From Macrococcoides epidermidis (lineage in GTDB: Bacteria; Bacillota; Bacilli; Staphylococcales; Staphylococcaceae), in the NCBI RefSeq assembly GCF_042659445.1, contig NZ_JBHSSR010000007.1: a stretch of 36,753 nucleotides of DNA; one strand, 5' to 3'. This document shows, piece after piece, positions 14,616 through 23,029 of the stretch (within the stretch, counting starts at the first letter, position 1; each line of letters begins with the position of its first letter). The position numbers and the translations under genes were made by a program. The notes under the pieces were generated by a model. That model made no database searches. It saw only the letters and a program-made list of their open reading frames with translations, and had not been told where the DNA came from.

Positions 14616-17600
14616 CAAACTCGATTCCTTCTTGTATTTGACGCGTGAGTTGTACTAATGCAGCAAGCCAGTTTGCATTTTTCTTCAGCGTAAATGTCAT
14701 TTTATTGTCTTTATATTCTATCTTTAAGTCTCGACCGAAATCTTCTGTCGCTTTAAATAAACGTTCACCGTTAATTTTATTCGTCGTAGCTATACTTGAC
14801 TCAAGCACAACTGCCTTTCCGGTATCTTTCACATTCACAATACCAAACGCTAAAGCATTTATTCTGATTTCAACGATCTTCATTAACTGATCAACCGCTT
14901 CTGGATATTCACCATATCGATCGGTCATTTCATCCTGAATATCCATTAATTCTGATTCTGTCGTCACGCTGCGTAGCTTTTTATAAAATTCAATCTTCGC
15001 TTGTTCTTCACGAATATAGTCAGCTGGAATATATGCATCAACTTCTACTTCTATTTCTAGTTGAGGCACTTCTTCGACTTGTTTAATACCACGTTTTTCA
15101 TTAACTGCTTGCTGCAGCATTTCAGAATACAAATCATACCCAACAGAATCAATAAATCCATGTTGCTGACGTCCTAATAAATTCCCTGCGCCACGAATAT
15201 TTAAATCACGCATTGCAATTTTAAATCCAGAGCCAAGCTCAGTAAATTCTTTTATTGCCTGCAAACGCTGTTCAGCTACTTCAGTGAGTACTTTATTTGG
15301 TGCATGCAAGAAGTAGGCATAACTAATACGATTACTACGACCGACGCGACCACGTAACTGATACAATTGACTTAAGCCAAATCGGTCTGCATCTTCAATT
15401 ATTAAAGTATTGGCATTCGGTACATCGACACCCGTTTCGATAATTGTTGTTGTCACTAAAATGTCGTATTCACCATTAATAAACCCAAGCATCGTTTCTT
15501 CTAGTTCACGTTCTGATAATTGACCATGCGCAACAGCAATGCGCGCGTCCGGCATCATCATCTCTAGCTGTTCAGCTTTCTGATAAATGCTCGCTACACG
15601 ATTGTATAGATAAAATACTTGTCCGTTACGTGCTAATTCACGTTCCATTGCTTCTTTAATAAAGTTATGTTGATATTCTAGTACATACGTCTGTACCGGA
15701 AATCTATTTTCCGGTGGTGTTTCAATGACCGATAAGTCACGTACACCCAGTAAACTCATATGCAGTGTTCTTGGAATTGGTGTTGCTGTAAGCGTTAATA
15801 CATCGACATTTGTCTTCAACGCTTTAATTTTCTCTTTATGTGTAACACCAAATCGTTGCTCCTCATCGACGATAAGCAAGCCTAAATCTTTATACACAAT
15901 ATCTTTGCTCAGTAGTTTATGTGTGCCAACTACAATATCAACAAATCCAGACTTTAATCCTTTTTTCGTTTCATCTATTTCTTTCTTTGATCTGAAACGG
16001 CTCATCATCTGTATTTCAACTGGATAATCCTGCATACGCTCAATTAACGTCTCATAATGTTGTTGTGCGAGTATTGTCGTCGGCACTAAAAATGCAACTT
16101 GTTTACCATCAAGTACCGCTTTGAACGCTGCACGAACAGCGACTTCAGTTTTACCGTAACCAACATCTCCACAAAGCAGACGATCCATCGGTTTACGCTT
16201 TTCCATATCTTGTTTAATTTCAACGAGACTTTGTACCTGGTCTGCAGTTGGTTCATACGGAAAGTCCATTTCAAACGTTTCCTGTGCCTCAGTATCAGGT
16301 CCGAACTGATATCCTTCAACGCGCTCTCGCTCCTGATATAACTTCAATAATTCTTCAGCGATATCTTCAACGCTTTGTTGAACGCGCGCTTTTGTCTTTT
16401 TCCATTCTGTGCCGCCGAGTTTGTTTAGCTTCGGCTCTTTATCTTCTGAACCGACAAACTTTTGAACATAATTCATTTGATCGACTGGCACAAACAGTTG
16501 ATCAGTCCCTTTATATTGAATTTTAATATAGTCTTTATGCATCTTATTGACGAGTAATGTCTCAACACCCATATAACGTCCTACGCCATGATGCACATGG
16601 ACAATGTAGTCACCAACATTTAATTCCTGATAAGATTTAATTTTCTCGGCATTCGATAACTTCTTCGTACGTTTCGGTTTTTCTTTACGTAATTTAAATA
16701 GCTCGCGTTCAGTGACAACAACAAGTTTCATAAACGGTAACTCGAAACCTTCTGACAAATCACCTTCGACAATTGTATTAATACCCGGTTTACTTCCCTT
16801 AGTATCAAGCGTTACAGGTAATTTCATATCAGCTAGCATTGATTTAATCTTATCTTTTCTCGTTGCATTACTTGCCAGTACAACGATATTGAAGTCATTT
16901 TTTCTGAAACGGTCAAACTCTGAAAACATTAAATCATATTGTCCGTAAAATTGCTGCAATGGTTTACAAGAGAATTTATAGATATTTTGTAACTTCACTG
17001 GCATAGAAGCAGTAAACAGTGTAAAGTATGCTACATTAAATTGATTCATCAGTGTTTCAAAGCTATCTTCTTTAATGAATGTCTGTCCGACAAATCCACG
17101 ACCCGATTCAATTAAAGATTGGTGAAATTCACTTGTTTCTCGAATACTTGATTCTATCGCTTCATTTACACGATTAATTTCATCGACAATTACAATTGCT
17201 TCTTTATCAAAGTAATCAATAATCGTCGTCTCTTTATTATAAGCAAATTTTACAACGCGACGTAAAATATTATGATTAAGTATTTCTCCCATATTCATTT
17301 TGATGGTTTGATACGTATCACGTAAATCATCTCTCACATTTGTCGCAATCTTTTGGCGTGTTGCCTCAAATGCATCAGATAAATTAGATTCCAGTAATTC
17401 TATGTCTTTAATCGTAAAAATAAATTCACTTGCTGTAGAAATTTCAACTGAATCGATATTATTTAATGAACGTTGACTATCCGCATCAAAATAACGAATA
17501 GCATCAACTTCAGTATCGAATAATTCAATGCGGACCGGCTCACCAATCATCGGGAAAATATCAATTAATCCACCACGTACTGAAAACTGACCAAGCGTCG

Positions 17601-18102
17601 TTACGCGCTCACTTTTCTGGTATCCCATATCTACTAAATCTTGTTGTAATTGAATGAGATCAATATCTTCTCCAATTTTTATTTCACGATGATAATCTGT
17701 AAATAACTCCGGTCGACTTACAAGCTTTTGAAGCCCGTTAATCGGCACGAGAAATAACCCAGCTTGACCTTTTGCCAAGTGGGTAAGTGTACGAATACGC
17801 TCACGCATTAAATCCGGACTTTTTGTCGAGAACTCTTCAATCATAATATCTTGTACCGGAAACTTAAATAGTTCCTCTTCATCAATCAGTTGTGCTAAAT
17901 CGTTTTCTAATTTTTCTGCCTGAAACAAGTTACTTGTCACGACAATCATTTGTTTTTTATGGCTTAAATAACTTTCCGCTAAAATTACGGCTTTTGCACT
18001 TGGATTTAAACCCGTCACCAATATATTTTGTTTACCGAGTGAATCATTATACTCGTTAAATCGTTCATCACTTTTCAACAATTTATCTATTATCTGTCTC
18101 AT
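14605..18102 (-). CDS. mfd: Transcription-repair coupling factor Mfd
   Basis: Mfd displaces RNA polymerase stalled at DNA lesions and recruits UvrA. The 1165-residue length is standard. The N-terminal UvrB-like module includes VRGGLIDIFPM (about 170-180). The RNA polymerase-interacting domain has GDYIVHVHHGVGRY. The RecG-like motor has Walker A GDVGYGKTE (about residue 640), Walker B VDEEQRFGV and TATPIPRT, and the C-terminal TRCF domain follows. Its start overlaps the pth stop as ATGA. Neighbouring flippase and mazG genes follow with overlaps, forming one long transcript. Confidence 0.98.
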   Translation of the reverse strand: MRQIIDKLLKSDERFNEYNDSLGKQNILVTGLNPSAKAVILAESYLSHKKQMIVVTSNLFQAEKLENDLAQLIDEEELFKFPVQDIMIEEFSTKSPDLMRERIRTLTHLAKGQAGLFLVPINGLQKLVSRPELFTDYHREIKIGEDIDLIQLQQDLVDMGYQKSERVTTLGQFSVRGGLIDIFPMIGEPVRIELFDTEVDAIRYFDADSQRSLNNIDSVEISTASEFIFTIKDIELLESNLSDAFEATRQKIATNVRDDLRDTYQTIKMNMGEILNHNILRRVVKFAYNKETTIIDYFDKEAIVIVDEINRVNEAIESSIRETSEFHQSLIESGRGFVGQTFIKEDSFETLMNQFNVAYFTLFTASMPVKLQNIYKFSCKPLQQFYGQYDLMFSEFDRFRKNDFNIVVLASNATRKDKIKSMLADMKLPVTLDTKGSKPGINTIVEGDLSEGFELPFMKLVVVTERELFKLRKEKPKRTKKLSNAEKIKSYQELNVGDYIVHVHHGVGRYMGVETLLVNKMHKDYIKIQYKGTDQLFVPVDQMNYVQKFVGSEDKEPKLNKLGGTEWKKTKARVQQSVEDIAEELLKLYQERERVEGYQFGPDTEAQETFEMDFPYEPTADQVQSLVEIKQDMEKRKPMDRLLCGDVGYGKTEVAVRAAFKAVLDGKQVAFLVPTTILAQQHYETLIERMQDYPVEIQMMSRFRSKKEIDETKKGLKSGFVDIVVGTHKLLSKDIVYKDLGLLIVDEEQRFGVTHKEKIKALKTNVDVLTLTATPIPRTLHMSLLGVRDLSVIETPPENRFPVQTYVLEYQHNFIKEAMERELARNGQVFYLYNRVASIYQKAEQLEMMMPDARIAVAHGQLSERELEETMLGFINGEYDILVTTTIIETGVDVPNANTLIIEDADRFGLSQLYQLRGRVGRSNRISYAYFLHAPNKVLTEVAEQRLQAIKEFTELGSGFKIAMRDLNIRGAGNLLGRQQHGFIDSVGYDLYSEMLQQAVNEKRGIKQVEEVPQLEIEVEVDAYIPADYIREEQAKIEFYKKLRSVTTESELMDIQDEMTDRYGEYPEAVDQLMKIVEIRINALAFGIVNVKDTGKAVVLESSIATTNKINGERLFKATEDFGRDLKIEYKDNKMTFTLKKNANWLAALVQLTRQIQEGIEFDGE

Positions 18103-18668
18103 ACATCACCATTATATTGATTCATAACATTTTCGAATCGCTCTCCACCGATAAATGTTTCAAGTGCTTCGATTGTATGATCAATCACTTTCTGCATCGT
18201 TATCATTTCGTCCTCACTAAATTTCTGTAACACATAATCCACCACAGGTTTACGCCCTTCAGGACGACCAATGCCTAAACGAATACGCTTAAATTCCTGT
18301 GTTCCTAAATGTTGTATAATTGAGCGCATGCCATTCTGTCCACCAGCAGAACCTTTCTGACGAATACGAATACGACCTTGAGGCATATCAAGATCGTCAT
18401 ATAGAACAACTAAATCCTCTACAGCTATTTTATAATAATCCATTAACGGACGAACCGCTTCACCTGATAAGTTCATATACGTCATCGGTTCAATAATCAG
18501 TACTTTCTCACCATTAATATTTGCTACCGTATAGTTTCCTTTAAATTTTTGCTTATCTAAATCTATATTATGTTTCTTCAAAAATTCATCTACGACCATA
18601 AATCCTACATTATGTCGTGTATCTTCATATTTCTTACCTATATTACCTAACCCAACGATACATTTCAT
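18099..18668 (-). CDS. pth: Peptidyl-tRNA hydrolase
   Basis: Pth releases peptides from prematurely dropped peptidyl-tRNA. The 189-residue protein starts MKCIVGLGNIGKKYEDTRHNVG, which includes the catalytic histidine (about 20), and has MTYMNLSG and DDLDMPQG segments. GGAGG precedes ATG 18668. It follows rplY after that gene's terminator and is coupled to mfd by a 4-base overlap; rplY-pth-mfd is a conserved Bacilli order. Confidence 0.97.
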   Translation of the reverse strand: MKCIVGLGNIGKKYEDTRHNVGFMVVDEFLKKHNIDLDKQKFKGNYTVANINGEKVLIIEPMTYMNLSGEAVRPLMDYYKIAVEDLVVLYDDLDMPQGRIRIRQKGSAGGQNGMRSIIQHLGTQEFKRIRLGIGRPEGRKPVVDYVLQKFSEDEMITMQKVIDHTIEALETFIGGERFENVMNQYNGDV

Positions 18669-18698
18669 ATTTAAATCCTCCGCTTAATCATTATCACT

Positions 18699-18704
18699 AT
18701 TATA
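18699..18704 (-). promoter_or_regulatory. Candidate -10 for pth-mfd operon
   Basis: On the minus strand a perfect TATAAT lies 10 bases beyond the rplY terminator stem. A -35 would have to lie inside the terminator itself and none is convincing, so this call is weak. Confidence 0.3.
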
Positions 18705-18713
18705 ATATAAAAA

Positions 18714-18739
18714 AAGAGACATACAAATGTATGTCTCTT
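18714..18739 (-). terminator. Intrinsic terminator of rplY
   Basis: AAGAGACATAC and GTATGTCTCTT form a perfect 11-bp stem with a 4-base loop, followed on the minus strand by eight T. It starts 12 bases after the rplY stop codon. Confidence 0.93.
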
Positions 18740-18751
18740 GAATTCGAATAA

Positions 18752-19426
18752 TTATTCAGCTTTTTCTTCTGATTTCTCTTCACCTTCAGCAGCTTCTTCT
18801 TCACCTTCAGCAGCTTCAGTTCCTTCTGCTTCTTCACCTTCAACAGCTTCTTCGCCATCTTCTTCTGGCTCTTCTTCAACTGTAGGTGGTACAACAGATA
18901 CGATTGCTTCTTCGTCTTCATTATTGATAGTGTAAGCTTTATCTGATTTTAAATCAGCAACAGTGATTGTATCACCGATGTTTAATTCAGTAACGTCAAC
19001 TTCGATGTTTTCTGGAATATCATCTGGTGTTGCAGTAACTGATAATTGGAATAATGGTTGTTGAACAACGCCACCTTCTTTAGCGCCTTCAGCTTCACCA
19101 ACTAAGTTTACTACTACATCAACTGTTAATTCTGCTTTCATATTGATTGCTAAAAAGTCGACATGTGTAATTTTGTTTTTAATTGGATTGATTTGGTAGT
19201 CAGATACCATTACTTTAACTGTTTTTGAACCTACTTCTAGTTCGATAACACCGTTACGTCCAACTTCACGGATTACTTTAATGAAATCAACTTCTTCAAC
19301 TTTAACTGAAGTGTTTTTAGCGCCATAACCGTATACTACAGCTGGAATCTTACCTTCGTTACGTACTTTGTTTAAACTTGAACGTGTTTGTTTACCTTGT
19401 CTAATCGTTGCTTTTAATTTACTCAT
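18752..19426 (-). CDS. rplY: 50S ribosomal protein L25/general stress protein Ctc
   Basis: Ctc is the long, two-domain form of L25, which binds 5S rRNA. The N-terminal L25 domain covers about residues 1-95 (LKATIRQGKQTRSSLNKVR, VVYGYG) and the TL5-type C-terminal domain about 96-185. A strongly acidic Glu/Ala/Gly tail (about 186-224) is built from repeats. ATG 19426 follows AAGGAG by 8 bases; the open frame extends 8 codons upstream through the leader and is rejected. A sigma-B-type promoter and a foldable leader precede it. In B. subtilis ctc is a classic sigma-B stress gene. Confidence 0.97.
   Translation of the reverse strand: MSKLKATIRQGKQTRSSLNKVRNEGKIPAVVYGYGAKNTSVKVEEVDFIKVIREVGRNGVIELEVGSKTVKVMVSDYQINPIKNKITHVDFLAINMKAELTVDVVVNLVGEAEGAKEGGVVQQPLFQLSVTATPDDIPENIEVDVTELNIGDTITVADLKSDKAYTINNEDEEAIVSVVPPTVEEEPEEDGEEAVEGEEAEGTEAAEGEEEAAEGEEKSEEKAE
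18777..18850 (-). repeat. In-frame 20-base direct repeats coding the L25 acidic tail
   Basis: On the plus strand TCTTCACCTTCAGCAGCTTC occurs at 18777-18796 and 18798-18817, and once more with a single change at 18831-18850. The offsets of 21 and 33 bases keep the reading frame. The repeat encodes the Glu-Ala-Ala-Glu-Gly-Glu units of the rplY tail. Confidence 0.85.
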
Positions 19427-19447
19427 AATTATTACTCCTTTTGTGCG

Positions 19448-19504
19448 CACTTCTTTGCGCTCCTACACCTTACCCATCAGTTGTGGTAACCTGCTTGCAA
19501 AGTG
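19448..19504 (-). promoter_or_regulatory. Foldable 5' leader of rplY, candidate autoregulatory element
   Basis: On the minus strand CACTTTGC (19497-19504) can pair with GCAAAG (about 19453-19458) plus GTG (19448-19450), closing a domain that contains TTACC/GGTAA as an inner stem. A competing GCGC/GCGC hairpin (19445-19460) lies just before the AAGGAG site. The enclosed sequence has short stretches resembling the 5S rRNA loop E strands that L25 binds. Function is inferred, not shown. Confidence 0.4.
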
Positions 19505-19540
19505 TTTATTTGTCTTAAATATTTATCACATAATTTATTA

Positions 19541-19565
19541 ATACCCCGTTAAACTTCTTCTAAAC
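19541..19565 (-). promoter_or_regulatory. Sigma-B-type promoter of rplY (ctc)
   Basis: On the minus strand GTTTAG (19560-19565) and GGGTAT (19541-19546) are separated by 13 bases. This matches the sigma-B consensus GTTTAA-N12-15-GGGTAT in 11 of 12 positions. It lies about 115 bases before the rplY start codon, after the prs terminator. Confidence 0.75.
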
Positions 19566-19600
19566 ATTTTTTATTAAATAAATTTTTAAAGATTATAAAA

Positions 19601-19631
19601 AGACACAATGCTACGCATAAACATTGTGTCT
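19601..19631 (-). terminator. Intrinsic terminator of prs
   Basis: AGACACAATG and CATTGTGTCT form a perfect 10-bp stem with an 11-base loop. On the minus strand TTTTTATAATC follows. It lies 10 bases after the prs stop codon. Confidence 0.92.
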
Positions 19632-19640
19632 AAAGCACTA

Positions 19641-20609
19641 TTAATCAAATAAAATACTTACAGATTCTTGTTCATATACTCGAACAATCGCTTGTGCTAA
19701 TAATTCACCAACTGATAACTGTTTAATTTTCGCTGGTTTATTTTCTTCAGGTAATAAAATAGAGTTTGTAACAACTAATTCTTTAATTGCTGAGTTTTCA
19801 ATTCTCTCATAAGCAGGGCCTGATAATACAGGATGTGTACAACATGCATATACTTCTTTTGCACCTTTGTCGATTAACGCTTGAGCAGCTAATGTGATTG
19901 TACCTGCTGTATCGATGATGTCATCAATGATGATTGCAGTTTTCCCGTTAATGTCTCCAACGATATTCATTACTTCAGAAACATTTGGTTTCGGACGACG
20001 TTTATCGATAATCGCAATCGGTGCTTTTAAGCGGTCTGCCATCTTACGCGCACGTGTCACTCCGCCATGGTCAGGTGAAACGATAACTAATGAATCTTTA
20101 TCGATTTCTTCTTTCGCTTCAAAATAATCAGAAAGGATAGGTACACCCATTAAGTGGTCAATCGGTAAATCAAAGAAACCTTGAATTTGAGGCGCATGTA
20201 AATCTAAAGCAATAACGCGGTCTGCTCCTGCTTTTTCGATCATATCTGCAACTAATTTCGCAGTGATAGGCTCACGGCTACGTGCTTTACGGTCTTGACG
20301 TGCGTAACCATAATAAGGCATTACAACGTTAATTGTTACTGCTGAAGCACGTTTTAATGCATCAATCATGATTAATAATTCCATTAAATGTTCATTTACC
20401 GGATTAGATGTTGGTTGAACGATAAATACATCACATCCACGAATACTTTCTTCGATGTTGATCTGAACTTCTCCATCACTGAAACGTTTAACACTTGATT
20501 TCCCTAAAGGAATCCCTACCTCTTTAGCAATTTCTTCAGCTAAAGGCTGGTTAGCGTTTAAAGAAAAAATCTTTAAAGTTGTATTTCTGTATTCATTATT
20601 CATCATCAT
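19641..20609 (-). CDS. prs: Ribose-phosphate pyrophosphokinase (PRPP synthetase)
   Basis: Prs makes PRPP from ribose 5-phosphate and ATP, feeding purine, pyrimidine, NAD, His and Trp synthesis; both Hpt and PurR in this window use PRPP. The 322-residue protein shows PYYGYARQDRKA, DLHAPQIQGFF, VSPDHGGVTRAR and the PRPP loop IIIDDIIDTAGT (about 223-234). Three ATG codons open the frame; GGGGG stands 9 bases before the first. The glmU-prs pairing is conserved in Bacilli. Confidence 0.98.
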   Translation of the reverse strand: MMMNNEYRNTTLKIFSLNANQPLAEEIAKEVGIPLGKSSVKRFSDGEVQINIEESIRGCDVFIVQPTSNPVNEHLMELLIMIDALKRASAVTINVVMPYYGYARQDRKARSREPITAKLVADMIEKAGADRVIALDLHAPQIQGFFDLPIDHLMGVPILSDYFEAKEEIDKDSLVIVSPDHGGVTRARKMADRLKAPIAIIDKRRPKPNVSEVMNIVGDINGKTAIIIDDIIDTAGTITLAAQALIDKGAKEVYACCTHPVLSGPAYERIENSAIKELVVTNSILLPEENKPAKIKQLSVGELLAQAIVRVYEQESVSILFD

Positions 20610-20696
20610 TTTGTAATGCCCCCATTTTAGATATCGTATTATTTATCGCTTTCTGTATATGAAATAACTTTACTATGACCTTAATATTATACATTA

Positions 20697-22055
20697 CTAT
20701 GCTTTATCGTAGTAGCCTTCTTTTGTAGTTTGTCTTGCACGTCCTAATGCCAGACTTTTATTTGGCACATCATCTGTAATGGTAGAACCTGCAGCTACAA
20801 AAGATTCATCTCCTATATGAACTGGCGCTACAAGATTTGAATTACATCCGATAAACGAATCTTTACCAACAACAGTTTTAAACTTATTTTTGCCATCATA
20901 ATTTACAGTAATCGCACCACAACCAACGTTAGTACGTGCACCGATTTCAGCATCACCAATATAGCTTAAATGTGAAACTTTCGCTTCATCTTCTAATTTA
21001 GATTTTTTAATTTCTACGAAGTTACCAATCTTAACTTCTTTACCGACATCACTACCTGGACGAAGTTGTGCAAATGGTCCAATTGCTGTTCTTTCATCAA
21101 CAAATGATTCTGAAATATATGATTGTTTTACAGTAACATTATCTTTTATTTCACTATTCTCAATCGTAGTGTGTGCAGTAATTACTACGCCTTCACCAAT
21201 TTTAGTGTTCCCTTTTAACATAACACTGGGCTCAATAACAGTATCCGCTCCGATTTCAACATCTTTATCAATATACGTTGTCAGCGGATCAATAATTGTC
21301 ACACCATTCATCATGTGCATTTTATTAATACGTAAACGCATCGTTTGTTCAGCAATCGATAAATTATAGCGATCATTTATACCTAACGTTTCACTGAAAT
21401 CTTCAGTAACAAACGCTTCTACAAGTTCACCTTGTGCGCGTAATAATTTAATCACATCAGGTAAATAATACTCACCTTGTGCATTATCATTATCAACTTG
21501 CTTTAATAATTCGAATAATAATTTATTATCAAAACAGAAAGTACCAGAACTAATTTCATTGACTAATTTTTCTTCAATGTTAGCATCCTTTTCTTCAACA
21601 ATACGTTCTACACTACCGTGTTCGTCACGAATAATACGTCCATATCCGAACGGTGTATTCGTTTTAGCTGAAAGAATCGTTGCTTTTGCACCAGTTGTTT
21701 CGTGATGTGCTACAAAGCCTTGAATTGTTTCTTCTGAAATTAAAGGTGTGTCTCCACAAATTACAATTGTCGTACCTTCTTTATCTGCTAAATGCTCAGC
21801 AGCCATTTGAACGGCATGTGCAGTTCCTAACTGTTCTGTCTGCATACTAAATTGAGATTGATCTGCCAAAGATCGCTTTACATCTTCAGCGCCATATCCA
21901 ACGATTGTAACGATATCTGTTACACCTGCCGCTTTAATATTATCTATTACATGCTGTACCATTGGTTTACCACAGACAGGATGTAATACTTTATGCAGTT
22001 TTGACTTCATTCGTGTCCCTTTTCCTGCAGCTAAAATAACAGCTTGTTTTGTCAT
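20697..22055 (-). CDS. glmU: Bifunctional GlmU: GlcNAc-1-P uridyltransferase and GlcN-1-P acetyltransferase
   Basis: GlmU makes UDP-GlcNAc for peptidoglycan and teichoic acids. The N-terminal pyrophosphorylase domain has LAAGKGTRM (about 7-15) and GDTPL. The C-terminal left-handed beta-helix acetyltransferase domain (about 250-452) has hexapeptide repeats such as IGPFAQLRPG and the SYIGDAEIG segment. The 452-residue length is normal once ATG 22055, preceded by GGGGGAT, is taken; the frame extends 34 codons upstream into a non-coding gap and is rejected. Confidence 0.97.
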   Translation of the reverse strand: MTKQAVILAAGKGTRMKSKLHKVLHPVCGKPMVQHVIDNIKAAGVTDIVTIVGYGAEDVKRSLADQSQFSMQTEQLGTAHAVQMAAEHLADKEGTTIVICGDTPLISEETIQGFVAHHETTGAKATILSAKTNTPFGYGRIIRDEHGSVERIVEEKDANIEEKLVNEISSGTFCFDNKLLFELLKQVDNDNAQGEYYLPDVIKLLRAQGELVEAFVTEDFSETLGINDRYNLSIAEQTMRLRINKMHMMNGVTIIDPLTTYIDKDVEIGADTVIEPSVMLKGNTKIGEGVVITAHTTIENSEIKDNVTVKQSYISESFVDERTAIGPFAQLRPGSDVGKEVKIGNFVEIKKSKLEDEAKVSHLSYIGDAEIGARTNVGCGAITVNYDGKNKFKTVVGKDSFIGCNSNLVAPVHIGDESFVAAGSTITDDVPNKSLALGRARQTTKEGYYDKA

Positions 22056-22122
22056 ATATATTATCCCCCAGTAAAACATTTTTTTATAAGCTATGCGATG
22101 TGTAATCTGCTCAGTTATTTTT

Positions 22123-22131
22123 ATTTTAACA
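22123..22131 (-). promoter_or_regulatory. Candidate glmU-prs promoter (extended -10)
   Basis: On the minus strand TGTTAAAAT (TGnTAAAAT) lies between the spoVG terminator and glmU, about 70 bases before the start codon. The -35 region is weak. Confidence 0.35.
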
Positions 22132-22160
22132 TACATTATGTATATTTCGATAAACAAAAA

Positions 22161-22192
22161 AGCGCGCCTGATAATTTGTTATCAGACACGCT
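22161..22192 (-). terminator. Intrinsic terminator of spoVG
   Basis: In minus-strand RNA AGCGUGUCUGAUAA pairs with UUAUCAGGCGCGCU, 14 pairs including two G-U, with a 4-base loop. TTTTTTG follows. It separates ridA-spoVG from glmU. Confidence 0.9.
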
Positions 22193-22212
22193 TATTCACT
22201 ATTTCATTTCAA

Positions 22213-22599
22213 TTATTTTAAATCTTCTTCAACTGTCGTTTGTGAATCAGATTCTACTAAATTAGGTGCTGCTTCACTTGTAGCATCTTCAGCAGTATCC
22301 ACGTCGTCGTTATGATTATTCTTTCCTAATTCACTTGGATCAATCGCTTCAGTTTCGTCATATACTTTCATGACTGCAGCCTGAATTTCTTGACGCATTT
22401 CGCTATTAATTGGATGGGCGATGTCACGGAATTCGCCATCTGCAGTACGTTTGCTCGGCATTGCCACGAATAATCCGTTGTTCCCTTCAATAACGCGTAA
22501 ATCATGAATAACAAATGCCTCATCCAGCGTAATTGATACCAATGCTTTCATTCTACTGTCCGTAGCTAATTTTCTCATTCTAACATCTGTGACTTTCAT
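22213..22599 (-). CDS. spoVG: RNA/DNA-binding regulator SpoVG
   Basis: SpoVG in non-sporulating staphylococci is a nucleic-acid-binding regulator of capsule, protease and virulence genes. The conserved core is at about residues 1-85: MKVTDVRMRKL, ALVSITLDEAFVIHDLRVIEG, VAMPSKR, FRDIAHPI. The protein is 128 residues because of a roughly 35-residue acidic, Asn/Asp/Glu-rich tail absent from B. subtilis SpoVG. ATG 22599 follows AGGAGG. It sits 37 bases after ridA; in S. aureus yabJ-spoVG is one sigma-B-controlled operon. Confidence 0.96.
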   Translation of the reverse strand: MKVTDVRMRKLATDSRMKALVSITLDEAFVIHDLRVIEGNNGLFVAMPSKRTADGEFRDIAHPINSEMRQEIQAAVMKVYDETEAIDPSELGKNNHNDDVDTAEDATSEAAPNLVESDSQTTVEEDLK

Positions 22600-22636
22600 C
22601 TTAGATAGCCTCCTATATAAAATGTAAGTTAAAAAT

Positions 22637-23014
22637 CTACTTAACTTTTAGAGCTACCGCTTCAATCTCAACTTTCACATCTTTAGGAAGACGACTCACT
22701 TCAACACAACTTCTTGCAGGAAGGTGCGCATTGAAATATTCGCCATATACTTCATTGATGATTGGGAAGTCATTCATATCACTAATAAAAATCATTGTTT
22801 TTACTACTGAATTTAAATTCGATCCGCTTTCTTCTAATACAGCTGATAAGTTTTCTAATACTTGCTTCGTTTGCTCTGCAACGTCATCACCTATTACTTC
22901 ACCATCTAAAGTCAGTGGAATTTGTCCACTTGTATAAACCATATTGTTAACTACAACAGCGTGGCTGTATGGTCCAATTGCTGCCGGTGCATTTTTTGTG
23001 AAAATAGATTTCAT
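22637..23014 (-). CDS. ridA: Enamine/imine deaminase RidA (YabJ)
   Basis: RidA hydrolyses reactive enamines and imines such as 2-aminoacrylate. The 125-residue length matches this trimeric family. The signature RSCVEVSRLPKDVKVEIEA, with the active-site arginine, lies at about residues 103-121; AIGPYSHAVV is at the N terminus and YTSGQIP follows. ATG 23014 follows AAGGAG by 8 bases and lies 15 bases after purR. The purR-yabJ-spoVG order is conserved in Bacilli. Confidence 0.96.
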   Translation of the reverse strand: MKSIFTKNAPAAIGPYSHAVVVNNMVYTSGQIPLTLDGEVIGDDVAEQTKQVLENLSAVLEESGSNLNSVVKTMIFISDMNDFPIINEVYGEYFNAHLPARSCVEVSRLPKDVKVEIEAVALKVK

Positions 23015-23029
23015 GATGATATCTCCTTT

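Noticed and set aside
16086..16526. Several short ORFs on both strands within mfd
   Set aside because: They lie inside a fully intact mfd reading frame and have no family resemblance or ribosome-binding site.
18738..18935. Plus-strand Ser/Ala-rich ORF
   Set aside because: It is the antisense shadow of the repeated acidic tail of rplY, with no ribosome-binding site.
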